Assembly: GCA_019420325.1 (NCBI GenBank)
Contig: JAHZHK010000001.1
Location: 1-61,860 of the forward strand
Direction of reading: 5' to 3'
Length of the DNA: 61,860 nt
Origin: Coriobacteriaceae bacterium
Lineage (GTDB): Bacteria > Actinomycetota > Coriobacteriia > Coriobacteriales > UMGS124
Shown here: one piece after another, positions 27,635 to 35,486 of the stretch
Layout: every line of letters begins with the position of its first letter
Position numbering within the stretch: the first letter of the stretch is position 1
Notes under the pieces: generated by a model
What the model saw: the letters and a program-made list of their open reading frames with translations, nothing else
Told to the model about the DNA's origin: nothing
The model's database searches: none
Position numbers and translations under genes: made by a program

Positions 27635-28933
27635 ATGTCCGCGTCATACTATGAGTCTCTCTCCGACTCCGAGCTTGCAAGCCAGACTGCCGAACTCGAG
27701 GAGCGCATCGCCCAAATCAAGGCGCGCGGCCTGAAGCTCAACATGGCGCGCGGCAAGCCGTCTTCCGAGCAGCTCGACCTGTCTCGCCCCATGCTTGACG
27801 TCTTGAAGTCCGACGCCGTTCTCGCCGACGGCGGCGTCGACTGCGCCAACTACGGCTGCCTGGAGGGCATCCCGTCGTGCCGCAAGTTCTTCGGCGACAT
27901 CCTGGGTGTGCCCGCCGACAACGTCCTCATCGGCGGCGAGAGCTCGCTCACCCTCATGTACGACGCTGTCAGCCACGCCATGGTCAAGGGTGTCTGCGGC
28001 GCTGACCCGATGCTTTTGCAGATGCAGGCCCGCAAGCTCAAGTGGATCTGCCTCGTTCCCGGCTACGACCGCCACTTCGGCATCGTCTCGCAGTTCGGCT
28101 TCGAGTGCGTCTGCGTGCCGCTGGGCGAGGACGGACCGGACATGGACGCCGTCGAGGCCCTCGTGGCCGACCCCGACGTCAAGGGCATGTGGTGCGTCCC
28201 CAAGTACTCCAACCCCTCGGGCTGCGTCTATTCCGACGAGGTCATCGAGCGCATCGCGCGCCTGAAGCCTGCCGCACCCGACTTCCGCGTGTACTGGGAC
28301 AACGCCTACTGCGAGCACTTCCTCTACCCCGAGGGCGCCGCTCCCATCGCCAATGTCTTCGAGCTGTCCTGCACCGCCGGCAACCCCGACCTGGTGTACC
28401 AGTTCTGCTCTACCTCCAAGATCACCTTCCCCGGCGCGGGCGTGTCTGCCATGGCGGCGAGCAAGGCCAACCTCGACGACCTCAAGAGCGAGTACAAGCA
28501 CCGCATGATCGGTCACGACAAGCTCAACCAGCTGCGTCACGTGCTCTACCTGCGCGACCTCGACGGCCTGCGCGTCCATATGGCCAAGCAGGCCGAGATT
28601 ATGCGCCCGCGCTTCGAACTCGTTGAGAAGCGCTTCACCGAGGGCCTGGGCGACCTCAACGTCGCCAGCTGGACGCATCCGCGCGGCGGCTACTTCGTGT
28701 CGTTCGACGGCCCCGAGGGCTCGGCCAAGGCGGTGTTCGAGCTGTGCGCCGAGTGCGGCGTGACGCTCACGGGTGCCGGCGCCACCTATCCGGGCGGGGT
28801 CGACCCCAAGGACTCCAACATCCGCATCGCGCCCACTTATCCCACGCTCGCCGAGCTCGACGAGGCGCTGGGTGTGTTCGTGACCTGCGTCAAGCTTGTG
28901 AGCGCACGTCTGGCGCGCGCCGCAAGGGCCTAG
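27635..28933 (+). CDS. Aspartate aminotransferase-type PLP enzyme (class Ic)
   Basis: A 432-aa fold-type I aminotransferase. The start ATG at 27635 follows GAAGGG; an earlier in-frame ATG at 27611 is possible. N-terminal LKLNMARGKPSSEQLDLS, YGCLEGIPSCRKFFGDILG and the PLP lysine in STSKITFPGAGVS match the actinobacterial class Ic aspartate aminotransferases. It would interconvert aspartate and oxaloacetate with glutamate/2-oxoglutarate. menG starts three bases after its stop, so the two share a transcript, although the pathway link is not obvious. Confidence 0.85.
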   Translation: MSASYYESLSDSELASQTAELEERIAQIKARGLKLNMARGKPSSEQLDLSRPMLDVLKSDAVLADGGVDCANYGCLEGIPSCRKFFGDILGVPADNVLIGGESSLTLMYDAVSHAMVKGVCGADPMLLQMQARKLKWICLVPGYDRHFGIVSQFGFECVCVPLGEDGPDMDAVEALVADPDVKGMWCVPKYSNPSGCVYSDEVIERIARLKPAAPDFRVYWDNAYCEHFLYPEGAAPIANVFELSCTAGNPDLVYQFCSTSKITFPGAGVSAMAASKANLDDLKSEYKHRMIGHDKLNQLRHVLYLRDLDGLRVHMAKQAEIMRPRFELVEKRFTEGLGDLNVASWTHPRGGYFVSFDGPEGSAKAVFELCAECGVTLTGAGATYPGGVDPKDSNIRIAPTYPTLAELDEALGVFVTCVKLVSARLARAARA

Positions 28934-28936
28934 GGG

Positions 28937-29701
28937 ATGGGCATGGAGACTCCCGAGCTCAACCTCGATCAAAAGGGCGAGATGGTGCAGGGCATCTTCT
29001 CCAAAATAGCCCGCAAGTACGACACGTTCAACGCGCTGTCGAGCATGGGTATCTACAAGGCTTGGCTCAAGCGCGTGGCGCTCACCGCCGCTTGCACGCC
29101 CCAGGAGCGCGTCCTCGACGTGGCGGGTGGCACGGGCGACGTGTCGTTCGAGCTGTGCCGCCGTTGCCCGCCGGCCAGCGTGGAGGTCTCCGACTTCACG
29201 CCCGAGATGCTCGAGGTGGCGCGAAGCCGCGCCGAGGCCGGCGCCTCGTGCGGGGTGCCCTGCGCCTTCAAGGTTGCCGACGCCATGAACCTGCCTTACG
29301 ACGACGAGTCGTTCGACGTGCTCACGATGGCCTACGGCCTGCGCAACTTCTCCGACCGCAAGCGTGCCATGCGCGAGGCGGCTCGCGTGCTCAAGCCGGG
29401 CGGCCGCGCCGTCATCCTGGAGTTCGGCACGCCTTCCAATGCCGTGTGGCGAGCCATCTACCACGTGTATCTCATGCACGTCGTGCCTGCCGTGGGCGGG
29501 GCGGTGTGCGGGGACTCGTCGGGCTTCAAGTACCTGGCGAGTTCCATCCGCGAGTTCCCCCCGCAGGGCACCGTCGTGCGGGAACTGCTTGAGTCGGGCT
29601 TTGAAAGGGCCGATTACCACGACTGCACGGGAGGCATCGCCGCCGTGTACGAGGCGCACAAGGCGCCTCGCGCCACCACACCCGCCGAGGAGCTCGGCTA
29701 A
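28937..29701 (+). CDS. menG: Demethylmenaquinone methyltransferase
   Basis: A 254-aa UbiE/MenG methyltransferase that adds the last methyl group of menaquinone using SAM. Typical signatures are FSKIARKYDTFNALSSMG, VLDVAGGTGDVS (motif I), the following FTPEML, AYGLRNFSDRKRAMREAARVLKPGGR and the C-terminal TGGIAAVYEAHK. ATG at 28937 directly abuts a CTAGGGG; ATG at 28943 would have better spacing. It follows the aminotransferase by three bases and precedes the amidohydrolase by 20 bases. Confidence 0.92.
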   Translation: MGMETPELNLDQKGEMVQGIFSKIARKYDTFNALSSMGIYKAWLKRVALTAACTPQERVLDVAGGTGDVSFELCRRCPPASVEVSDFTPEMLEVARSRAEAGASCGVPCAFKVADAMNLPYDDESFDVLTMAYGLRNFSDRKRAMREAARVLKPGGRAVILEFGTPSNAVWRAIYHVYLMHVVPAVGGAVCGDSSGFKYLASSIREFPPQGTVVRELLESGFERADYHDCTGGIAAVYEAHKAPRATTPAEELG

Positions 29702-29721
29702 ACGACAGGAGGACCGGTCCT

Positions 29722-31119
29722 ATGCTGCTCACATCCCGCTATGTGATTCCCGTGTCCAGCGCGTTTGACACCTACATCGAGTACGGCGCCGTGCTCGTTG
29801 AGGGCGACCGCATCGTCGAGGTTGGCCCCGCCGCCGACCTTATGGCGCGCCACCCCGGCGAGGAGGTTCGCGACTTCGGCATGGCTGCCATCATGCCTGG
29901 CTTCGTGGACTGCCACTCGCACCTGGAGTTCTCGCTCATGCGCGGCATTCTCAACGACACGCCCTATGCGAGCTGGAAGGCCTTCATCAACGAGAAGATG
30001 GCCCTGCTTAGCATCAAGGACTGGTTCGACTCCGCCTACATCGGCGCCTATGAGGCCCTCACCGCCGGCATTACCTGCGTGGCCGACGTCACCTTCACGG
30101 GTGCGTGTCTGCCCGCCATCGCTGAGCTGGGCCTGCGCGGCATCGTGTACCGCAGCGTCGGTGCGCCGGCCCGCAAGCAGGTCGAGGAGGAGATGGGGCG
30201 TGCCGTCGAGCAGATCGGGCAGTGGCGCGGCCAGGTTGCCGACACCGACCGCATCCAGATCGGCATCGCCCCCGAGAACCTCTTCAGCTGCCACCCCCAG
30301 ATCCTCAAGGAGGTCGCGGACTTCGCAAACGCCACCGGCACGCCCGTGGCCATGCACCTGGCCGGCTCACAGGAGGAGTGCGACTTCATTCGCTACGGCT
30401 CGTCGGTGTTCTCCATCGCCAACGACTCCTCCGACCACCAGGCGTTTGCCCCGCGCCAGTCGGTGGAGCTGCTGCCCGCTGGCTGCACGCCGGTGCAGTA
30501 TGCGCTCAACTGGGACATCCTCGACGTGCCGCAGCTTCTCGCCGTCCACTGCGTCAAGCTTGAGGACCATGACATCGAGCTTCTGCGCGACCATGGCGTG
30601 AGCGTTGCCGTGACGCCGCGCGCCTGCGCCAAGCTCGGCCAGGGTCTGGCACGCATCCCCGAGATGCGCCGCGCGGGCATCGCCGTGGGCCTGGGCTCCG
30701 ACTCGCCGGCGGCTTCCGACAGCATGGACCCGATTGCCGAGATGCGCTTCGCCATGCTCGCTCTGCGCGCCACGCACGGCAAGGACGGCTTCATCGAGGG
30801 CCCCGACATGATTCGTATGGCCACGCTCGACTCTGCCCGTGCCCTGGGTCTCGACGACCTCGTGGGTTCGCTCGATCCGGGCAAGAAGGCCGACATCATC
30901 GCCGTCGACCTGTCCGACTCGCGTCAGGCCCCCACGCACTTCCCCACCTCCGCCGTTGTGCATACCTCCAGTAGGGATGATGTCATGATGACGATGGTCG
31001 ACGGCAATATCGTCTATGATGCCGCTGACAAGTTCTGCCAGGTACCTAACGCCGACACGCACGAGATGAGAAGGATTACCCAGAGCCTTGAGACCGTGCG
31101 TCGTCGCCTGAGGTCGTAA
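29722..31119 (+). CDS. Amidohydrolase, possible aminofutalosine deaminase
   Basis: A 465-aa metal-dependent hydrolase of the ATZ/TRZ-MtaD group. Metal ligands appear in DCHSHLEFSL (HxH), MHLAGSQEE, LAVHCVKLEDHD and GLGSDSPAASDSMDP. The start ATG at 29722 follows ACAGGAGG. The family includes S-adenosylhomocysteine/adenosine deaminases and 6-amino-6-deoxyfutalosine deaminase (MqnX). Placement directly after menG favours MqnX of the futalosine menaquinone route, but this rests on context only. Guanine deaminase or chlorohydrolase-type activities are alternatives. Confidence 0.8.
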   Translation: MLLTSRYVIPVSSAFDTYIEYGAVLVEGDRIVEVGPAADLMARHPGEEVRDFGMAAIMPGFVDCHSHLEFSLMRGILNDTPYASWKAFINEKMALLSIKDWFDSAYIGAYEALTAGITCVADVTFTGACLPAIAELGLRGIVYRSVGAPARKQVEEEMGRAVEQIGQWRGQVADTDRIQIGIAPENLFSCHPQILKEVADFANATGTPVAMHLAGSQEECDFIRYGSSVFSIANDSSDHQAFAPRQSVELLPAGCTPVQYALNWDILDVPQLLAVHCVKLEDHDIELLRDHGVSVAVTPRACAKLGQGLARIPEMRRAGIAVGLGSDSPAASDSMDPIAEMRFAMLALRATHGKDGFIEGPDMIRMATLDSARALGLDDLVGSLDPGKKADIIAVDLSDSRQAPTHFPTSAVVHTSSRDDVMMTMVDGNIVYDAADKFCQVPNADTHEMRRITQSLETVRRRLRS

Positions 31120-31143
31120 CTCCAGCTAGAAAGGTCGTTTTCC

Positions 31144-31407
31144 ATGTCAGATTCTGCCGATCAGTTCTTCCCCGAGGAGGGCGGAGCCCAGGGGGACGTC
31201 GCCCCCACGGCCAACCCTTCGTCTCAGCGCGAGAAGGGTGCCATCAAGCCGCCGACCTTCGGCATGGCTGTCGCCATCGCCATCGTCGCGTTGCTGCTTG
31301 GTTTGGGCGTGGGGTATTTTGCGGGTATGTACGTCGCTTCGAACTCGCAAATCGCAGCCGACGGTCTCACCAATGGAGCAGCCGCAACAGCGGCGAAAAC
31401 TGAGTAG
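31144..31407 (+). CDS. Small single-pass membrane protein
   Basis: An 87-aa protein with a soluble, proline-rich N-terminal 38 residues and then one membrane helix (GMAVAIAIVALLLGLGVGYFAGMYVA). It ends in a short Ala-rich tail. ATG at 31144 has an AAAGG site. It sits between the amidohydrolase and the TPR gene, ten bases before the latter, so it may help anchor or assemble that protein. No family is recognised. Confidence 0.65.
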   Translation: MSDSADQFFPEEGGAQGDVAPTANPSSQREKGAIKPPTFGMAVAIAIVALLLGLGVGYFAGMYVASNSQIAADGLTNGAAATAAKTE

Positions 31408-31416
31408 GAGAATCTC

Positions 31417-32313
31417 GTGGCTTTTGATAAGAACAACACCCCGGGTTGGATGAAGGCCGTCATCGTTGCCTTTGCTGTCATCCTGGTGATCTCGATGTGC
31501 CTGCCGTTCTTCAGCAGCTGCTCGTTCAACTCCGGCAATGCCTCCCAGCAGGCCGATGAGTCTGACCAGCAGGCCGATTCCGCGACGACCACCACCACGG
31601 TCGCCACGGTCAAGCAGAAGTACTCCGGCGTCATCTCCAACCTCGAGAAGAAGCTTGCCGACAACCCCGACAACACCACGGCTATGGCGAGCTTGGGCAA
31701 CAACTACATGGACATGGCCAACGCCATGCGTGCGGCTTCTGACTACTCCGGCAACGAAGACCAGGTCGAGGAGGCCTTCGCCACGGCGGCCGATTACTAC
31801 GGTCAGTACCTGGCCAAGGAGACTTCCCAGGCCGTGAGCGTCGATCATGCCGTGTGCCTCTTCTACGGCGGCAAGGCCGACGAGGGCCTCGCCGAGCTGA
31901 CCGCTTACGTTGAGGGCGACGGCGCCGACTACGCCATGGCGTGGTTCAACCTGGGCGTCATGCATTACACCGGTGAGACTCCCGACTACGCCGCCGCGGT
32001 CGAGGCGTTCAACAAGGCCGCCGAGCTTGATTCCGACGGTTCGGCCGGCGTGTCCATGACGGCTCAGATTTACGCCCAGCTGGCGCAGAACGCGCTCGAC
32101 GGGCAGAGCTCCGACAGCGAGGACGCTGCAGACGCCGATTCCTCGAGCGCTGAGCGCGCGGCCGACGCTGGCTCTGCGGACGCTGAGACTTCTGCCGACG
32201 CTGACTCTGCCGACGCTCAGAAGGACGACGAGAAGGCGGCGGGTGACGCTTCCGGCGACAAGGCAGATGACTCTGCCAAGACGGAGAAGGAAGCCGATTC
32301 GGCCACGAAGTAA
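31417..32313 (+). CDS. Membrane-anchored TPR-repeat protein
   Basis: A 298-aa protein starting at GTG 31417. One membrane helix (AVIVAFAVILVISMCLPFFSSC, residues about 14-35) is followed by a Ser/Thr-rich linker and about 150 residues of TPR-like helices (NPDNTTAMASLGNNYMDMANAM, AMAWFNLGVMHY, DYAAAVEAFNKAAELDSDG). The last 75 residues are low-complexity Ala/Asp/Ser/Lys (SADAETSADADSADAQ). Probably a protein-interaction scaffold on the outer face of the membrane. The following gene is 108 bases away. Confidence 0.75.
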   Translation: MAFDKNNTPGWMKAVIVAFAVILVISMCLPFFSSCSFNSGNASQQADESDQQADSATTTTTVATVKQKYSGVISNLEKKLADNPDNTTAMASLGNNYMDMANAMRAASDYSGNEDQVEEAFATAADYYGQYLAKETSQAVSVDHAVCLFYGGKADEGLAELTAYVEGDGADYAMAWFNLGVMHYTGETPDYAAAVEAFNKAAELDSDGSAGVSMTAQIYAQLAQNALDGQSSDSEDAADADSSSAERAADAGSADAETSADADSADAQKDDEKAAGDASGDKADDSAKTEKEADSATK

Positions 32314-32421
32314 CCGCTTGCACGGCCTTTATGGACAAGTTTGGCAATCTTGGTGTTTGGAAGGTGTGCCAATCGGGTATTCAAGGGCAGTCGCGACGAC
32401 AGTCCCAAGGAGGATTTGCTT

Positions 32422-32739
32422 ATGAACCTACAGGTAGAGAGCATGGCGCAGGGAAGGAGGCTGCGCGTCGTCGTGAGCGGCGAGGTCGACGTGAGCAACG
32501 CCGAGGACCTGCGCGCCCAGATCGACGCCGGCCTGTCTGACGAGACCGTGCAGGAAGTCGAGGTCGACATGGCCGAGGTTTCCTACATCGACTCGACGGG
32601 CATCGGCGTGCTTGTGGGTTCGGCCCACAAGGCCCAGGACTCCGGTCGTGTCTTCCAGGTGCTCAATCCCCAGGCCAACGTCCTAAGGATTTTGGGCCTG
32701 CTTGGCGTTGACGAGGTGCTCGGACTCAAAGAGTCCTAA
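32422..32739 (+). CDS. STAS-domain anti-sigma factor antagonist
   Basis: A 105-aa stand-alone STAS domain: RLRVVVSGEVDVSNAEDLRAQ, VDMAEVSYIDSTGIGVLVG (with the Ser that RsbW/SpoIIAB-type kinases phosphorylate) and VLNPQANVLRILGLLGVDEVL. ATG at 32422 is set by AAGGAGGA; the open frame extends further upstream without a signal. No anti-sigma kinase or sigma gene is adjacent, so its partner must lie elsewhere. A small hairpin overlaps the stop (32722-32736). Confidence 0.88.
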   Translation: MNLQVESMAQGRRLRVVVSGEVDVSNAEDLRAQIDAGLSDETVQEVEVDMAEVSYIDSTGIGVLVGSAHKAQDSGRVFQVLNPQANVLRILGLLGVDEVLGLKES

Positions 32740-32753
32740 TCCTTGGAACGACA

Positions 32754-32770
32754 AAAACCGTCCTGGTTTT
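32754..32770 (+). terminator. Candidate terminator after the STAS gene
   Basis: AAAACC (32754-32759) pairs with GGTTTT (32765-32770) around a five-base loop, so the stem itself ends in a T-run. It follows the STAS stop by 15 bases. Confidence 0.45.
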
Positions 32771-32897
32771 GCCGACTTGGCAAACTGGTGCGATTTTTGT
32801 GGGCGTCTCGGCGCATGTCTTGCCCTATACTGTCAAGACTTGCGCGCACCACAGGGGCGCAAACCGTAATGCCCGCATGCAACAGAAAGGTCCCACG

Positions 32898-33494
32898 GTG
32901 TTAGGAATCGGTGGTACCGAGCTCGCGATCATCCTCATATTCGGCTTCCTCATCTTCGGTCCGGACCGGCTTCCCGCTATGGGTCGCACCATTGGCCGCG
33001 CTTTGAGGCAGTTCCGTCAGGCCCAGGACCAGATGAACAAGATGGTCCAGACCGAGATCGTGAACCCGCTCAATGAGTCCATGAAAGAGCCTGCCAAGAA
33101 GCAGGGTCCCAAGAAGAAGGTCACCGGCGCCGCCGCTTCGGCCAAGCCTGAGACGTTTGCCGAGAAGAAGGCGCGCCTGGCCGCTGAGGCCGATGCCGTT
33201 GCCAAGCGCAAGGCTGCTGGCGAGATGGCTCCCGCCGCCGAGACGCCGGCCGCTCCCGTCAAGAAGGCCGGCGCCTCCGAGACGTTCGCCGAGCGCAAGG
33301 CGCGCCTTGAGGCCGAGAAGGCCGCCGCCGCCGAGAAGAAGCCCACTGCCGCGGCCGCCAAGCCGGCGACCACGGCTAAGAAGAGCACATCCTCGGCTGC
33401 CAAGCTCTATGGTATCGACAAGGATCGCATCGCAGCCGCCCGTGCAGCTGCTGCTGCCCAGAAGGCTGAGAAGGAGGAACAGGCCGACGCCTAA
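32898..33494 (+). CDS. Twin-arginine translocase TatA/TatB-family subunit
   Basis: A 198-aa protein with GTG start at 32898 (GAAAGG upstream). The N-terminus LGIGGTELAIILIFGFLIFGPDRLPAMGRTIG gives the membrane helix, the FGP hinge and the amphipathic helix of TatA/B. The tail is unusually long and made of Lys/Ala/Glu. A unit ETFAEKKARLAAE recurs as ETFAERKARLEAE about 46 residues later. Length and order (followed by tatC) suit TatB, but in monoderm species one subunit may do both jobs. Confidence 0.85.
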   Translation: MLGIGGTELAIILIFGFLIFGPDRLPAMGRTIGRALRQFRQAQDQMNKMVQTEIVNPLNESMKEPAKKQGPKKKVTGAAASAKPETFAEKKARLAAEADAVAKRKAAGEMAPAAETPAAPVKKAGASETFAERKARLEAEKAAAAEKKPTAAAAKPATTAKKSTSSAAKLYGIDKDRIAAARAAAAAQKAEKEEQADA

Positions 33495-33514
33495 GGGCGG
33501 CCTGGAGACATACC

Positions 33515-34345
33515 ATGCCTATCGGACCCGCACGCATGCCCTTGATGGATCACCTCGGCGAACTCCGTCGCCGTCTGACCATCATCGTCACGTCGCTTTT
33601 TGTCACGGCCATCATTCTGTACTTCGCGACTCCTTCGCTCATCAACTTCCTGATGGCCCCCGTGCAGGAATTCATCCCTCCGTCGCTGGCCGGCGACGTT
33701 GCCTCGGGACTCTACGTCAGCTCTCCTCTGGGCGGCTTCTCCATCAGGTTCCGCGTGGCTATCTTCGCGGCCGTGTGCGTTTGCTCGCCCATCGTGCTGT
33801 GGGAGATTCTCGCGTTCTTCCTTCCGGCACTTAAGCCCAACGAGCGTCGCTGGGTCGTGCCCACCCTGGCGGTCGGCGTGTTCCTGTTCATCTTCGGTAT
33901 CGTCTTCTGCTACTGCGTCATCCTGGGTGCTGCCTTTGGCTGGATGACCGGCGAATCCGATGCCATCGGTACAGTGCTTCCCGACGCCGAGACCTACATC
34001 AAGGCCATCCTGGGTCTTGAGATTGCCTTCGGCATCGCATTCGAGCTGCCGCTCATCGTGTTCTACCTCATTGTGTTCAACCTTGTGCCGTACAAGACGT
34101 TCCGCAAGAACTGGCGTACCATTTACTGCGTGCTGCTTGTCCTGTGCGCCATGGTCACGCCTGACGCAAGCCCGGTCACGATGCTCTTCATGTTCGCGGC
34201 TCTGCTGTCCATGTACGAAATCTCGATGCTCGTTGCCCGCTTCGTCCTGTCCAAGCGCATCGCCAAGCAGAAGGCCGACGGCACCTGGGTCGACCCCGAC
34301 GAGGACGAGGACGACGACGATGATGAAGACGAGGACAAGGAATAA
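33515..34345 (+). CDS. tatC: Twin-arginine translocase subunit TatC
   Basis: A 276-aa, six-helix membrane protein. MDHLGELRRRLTIIV opens the chain; GGFSIRFRVAIFAAV and the conserved late PD motif (AMVTPDASPVTMLFMF) identify TatC, the receptor for twin-arginine signals. The C-terminus is a run of about 18 acidic residues (DPDEDEDDDDDEDEDKE), opposite in charge to the tail of the partner TatA/B protein. It ends three bases before hypA. A client in this window is the ABC substrate-binding lipoprotein with SRRAF. Confidence 0.93.
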   Translation: MPIGPARMPLMDHLGELRRRLTIIVTSLFVTAIILYFATPSLINFLMAPVQEFIPPSLAGDVASGLYVSSPLGGFSIRFRVAIFAAVCVCSPIVLWEILAFFLPALKPNERRWVVPTLAVGVFLFIFGIVFCYCVILGAAFGWMTGESDAIGTVLPDAETYIKAILGLEIAFGIAFELPLIVFYLIVFNLVPYKTFRKNWRTIYCVLLVLCAMVTPDASPVTMLFMFAALLSMYEISMLVARFVLSKRIAKQKADGTWVDPDEDEDDDDDEDEDKE

Positions 34346-34348
34346 CCT

Positions 34349-34738
34349 GTGCACGAGTACTCCATCGTAGAGGGCGTCCTCGACTCGGTGATTCCTGCCG
34401 CTGAAAAGGCGGGTGCCGACAGGATTGTGTGCGTGCGCCTTCGTGTGGGCGACATGACCGAGGTTGTGCAGGAGTCACTCGACTTCATGTGGGGCATCTG
34501 CTGCGAGCAGCGCGGCCCCATGGTCGAGGGATGTAGGCTCGAGGTCGAGTACGTCTACCCGCGCTCGGCATGCTTGAAGTGCGGGCACGAGTTCGAGCAC
34601 GACCGTTTTCATCTCAAATGTCCGGAATGCGGCAGCGCCTCGACAATGCTGCTTTCGGGCCGCGAGCTCGAGATAGCCTCGATGGACGTGGACATCCCCG
34701 ATGACGCGCCCGCCGAGCAGGCTGAGAAGGCTCAATAA
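34349..34738 (+). CDS. hypA: Hydrogenase nickel-insertion protein HypA
   Basis: A 129-aa HypA. It begins (GTG start) MHEYSIVEGVLD, with the nickel-binding His2. The zinc site is CLKCGHEFEHDRFHLKCPECG. HypA hands nickel to the large subunit of NiFe hydrogenase together with HypB, which is the next gene. No hydrogenase structural gene lies in the window. Confidence 0.93.
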   Translation: MHEYSIVEGVLDSVIPAAEKAGADRIVCVRLRVGDMTEVVQESLDFMWGICCEQRGPMVEGCRLEVEYVYPRSACLKCGHEFEHDRFHLKCPECGSASTMLLSGRELEIASMDVDIPDDAPAEQAEKAQ

Positions 34739-34746
34739 AACCCTAG

Positions 34747-34780
34747 GCCCGTCCCGCCTGTGCCGCGAGACGGGCTTTTT
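34747..34780 (+). terminator. Terminator-like hairpin between hypA and hypB
   Basis: GCCCGTC (34747-34753) with GACGGGC (34769-34775), followed at once by five T residues. It lies within an otherwise continuous gene series, so it may act as an attenuator that lowers expression of hypB and downstream genes. Confidence 0.75.
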
Positions 34781-34804
34781 GGCTCAAAAGGAAAGGTGAG
34801 CACT

Positions 34805-35482
34805 ATGGCAGAGAAGACCATCGAGGTTTCCAAGGGCATCCTCGACCGCAACGACCGCATCGCCGCAGAGCTGCGCGACGTCTATGCGAAGCACGGGATC
34901 TGCTGCGTCAACCTGCTCTCCGGCCCGGGTGCCGGCAAGACGACCACGATCATCGCCACCATCGAGGCCCTCAAGGACCGCTACAACGTGGCCGTCATCG
35001 AGGGCGACATCGCCAGCGACGTCGATGCCCTCAAGGTCAAGGAGCATGGCGCCGCTGCCGTCCAGATTAACACGGGCGGCCTGTGCCACCTTGAGGGCGA
35101 CATGGTCAAGCGCGCCCTGGGCGCCATCGACCTGGACTGGGCCGACCTCATCATCATCGAGAATGTCGGCAACCTCGTGTGCACCGTTGACTTCGACCTG
35201 GGTGCCGACCTCACGGCGATGATTCTGTCTGTGCCCGAGGGACACGACAAGCCCCTCAAGTACCCAGGTATCTTCCAGGCCAGCGACGCTGTCATCCTGA
35301 GCAAGGTCGACACGCTGCCGGTGTTTGACTTCGACGAGGCGGCTTTTGACGCCGAGATTTCCGACCTCAACCCCAATGCCGAGGTGTTCCGCATTTCCTC
35401 CAAGACGGGCCAGGGCATCGACGTCTGGGCTGATTTCCTCGCTGGGCGCATTGAAGCAGCTCGCAGCAAGAAGGCCGAGTAG
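34805..35482 (+). CDS. hypB: Hydrogenase nickel-incorporation GTPase HypB
   Basis: A 225-aa SIMIBI GTPase. It has the P-loop LLSGPGAGKTTT, then VIEGDIASDVDALKV, INTGGLCHLEGDMV, IIENVGNLVC and the base-recognition LSKVD. It lacks a His-rich nickel-storage N-terminus and the N-terminal CxxCGC motif. ATG at 34805 has AAAGG ahead. It drives GTP-dependent nickel delivery with HypA. The topoisomerase gene begins four bases after the stop. Confidence 0.93.
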   Translation: MAEKTIEVSKGILDRNDRIAAELRDVYAKHGICCVNLLSGPGAGKTTTIIATIEALKDRYNVAVIEGDIASDVDALKVKEHGAAAVQINTGGLCHLEGDMVKRALGAIDLDWADLIIIENVGNLVCTVDFDLGADLTAMILSVPEGHDKPLKYPGIFQASDAVILSKVDTLPVFDFDEAAFDAEISDLNPNAEVFRISSKTGQGIDVWADFLAGRIEAARSKKAE

Positions 35483-35486
35483 CGCC

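Noticed and set aside
27644..29659. A 671-aa minus-strand frame over the aminotransferase and menG
   Set aside because: Antisense to two recognised genes with overlapping operon structure; no motif in the frame.
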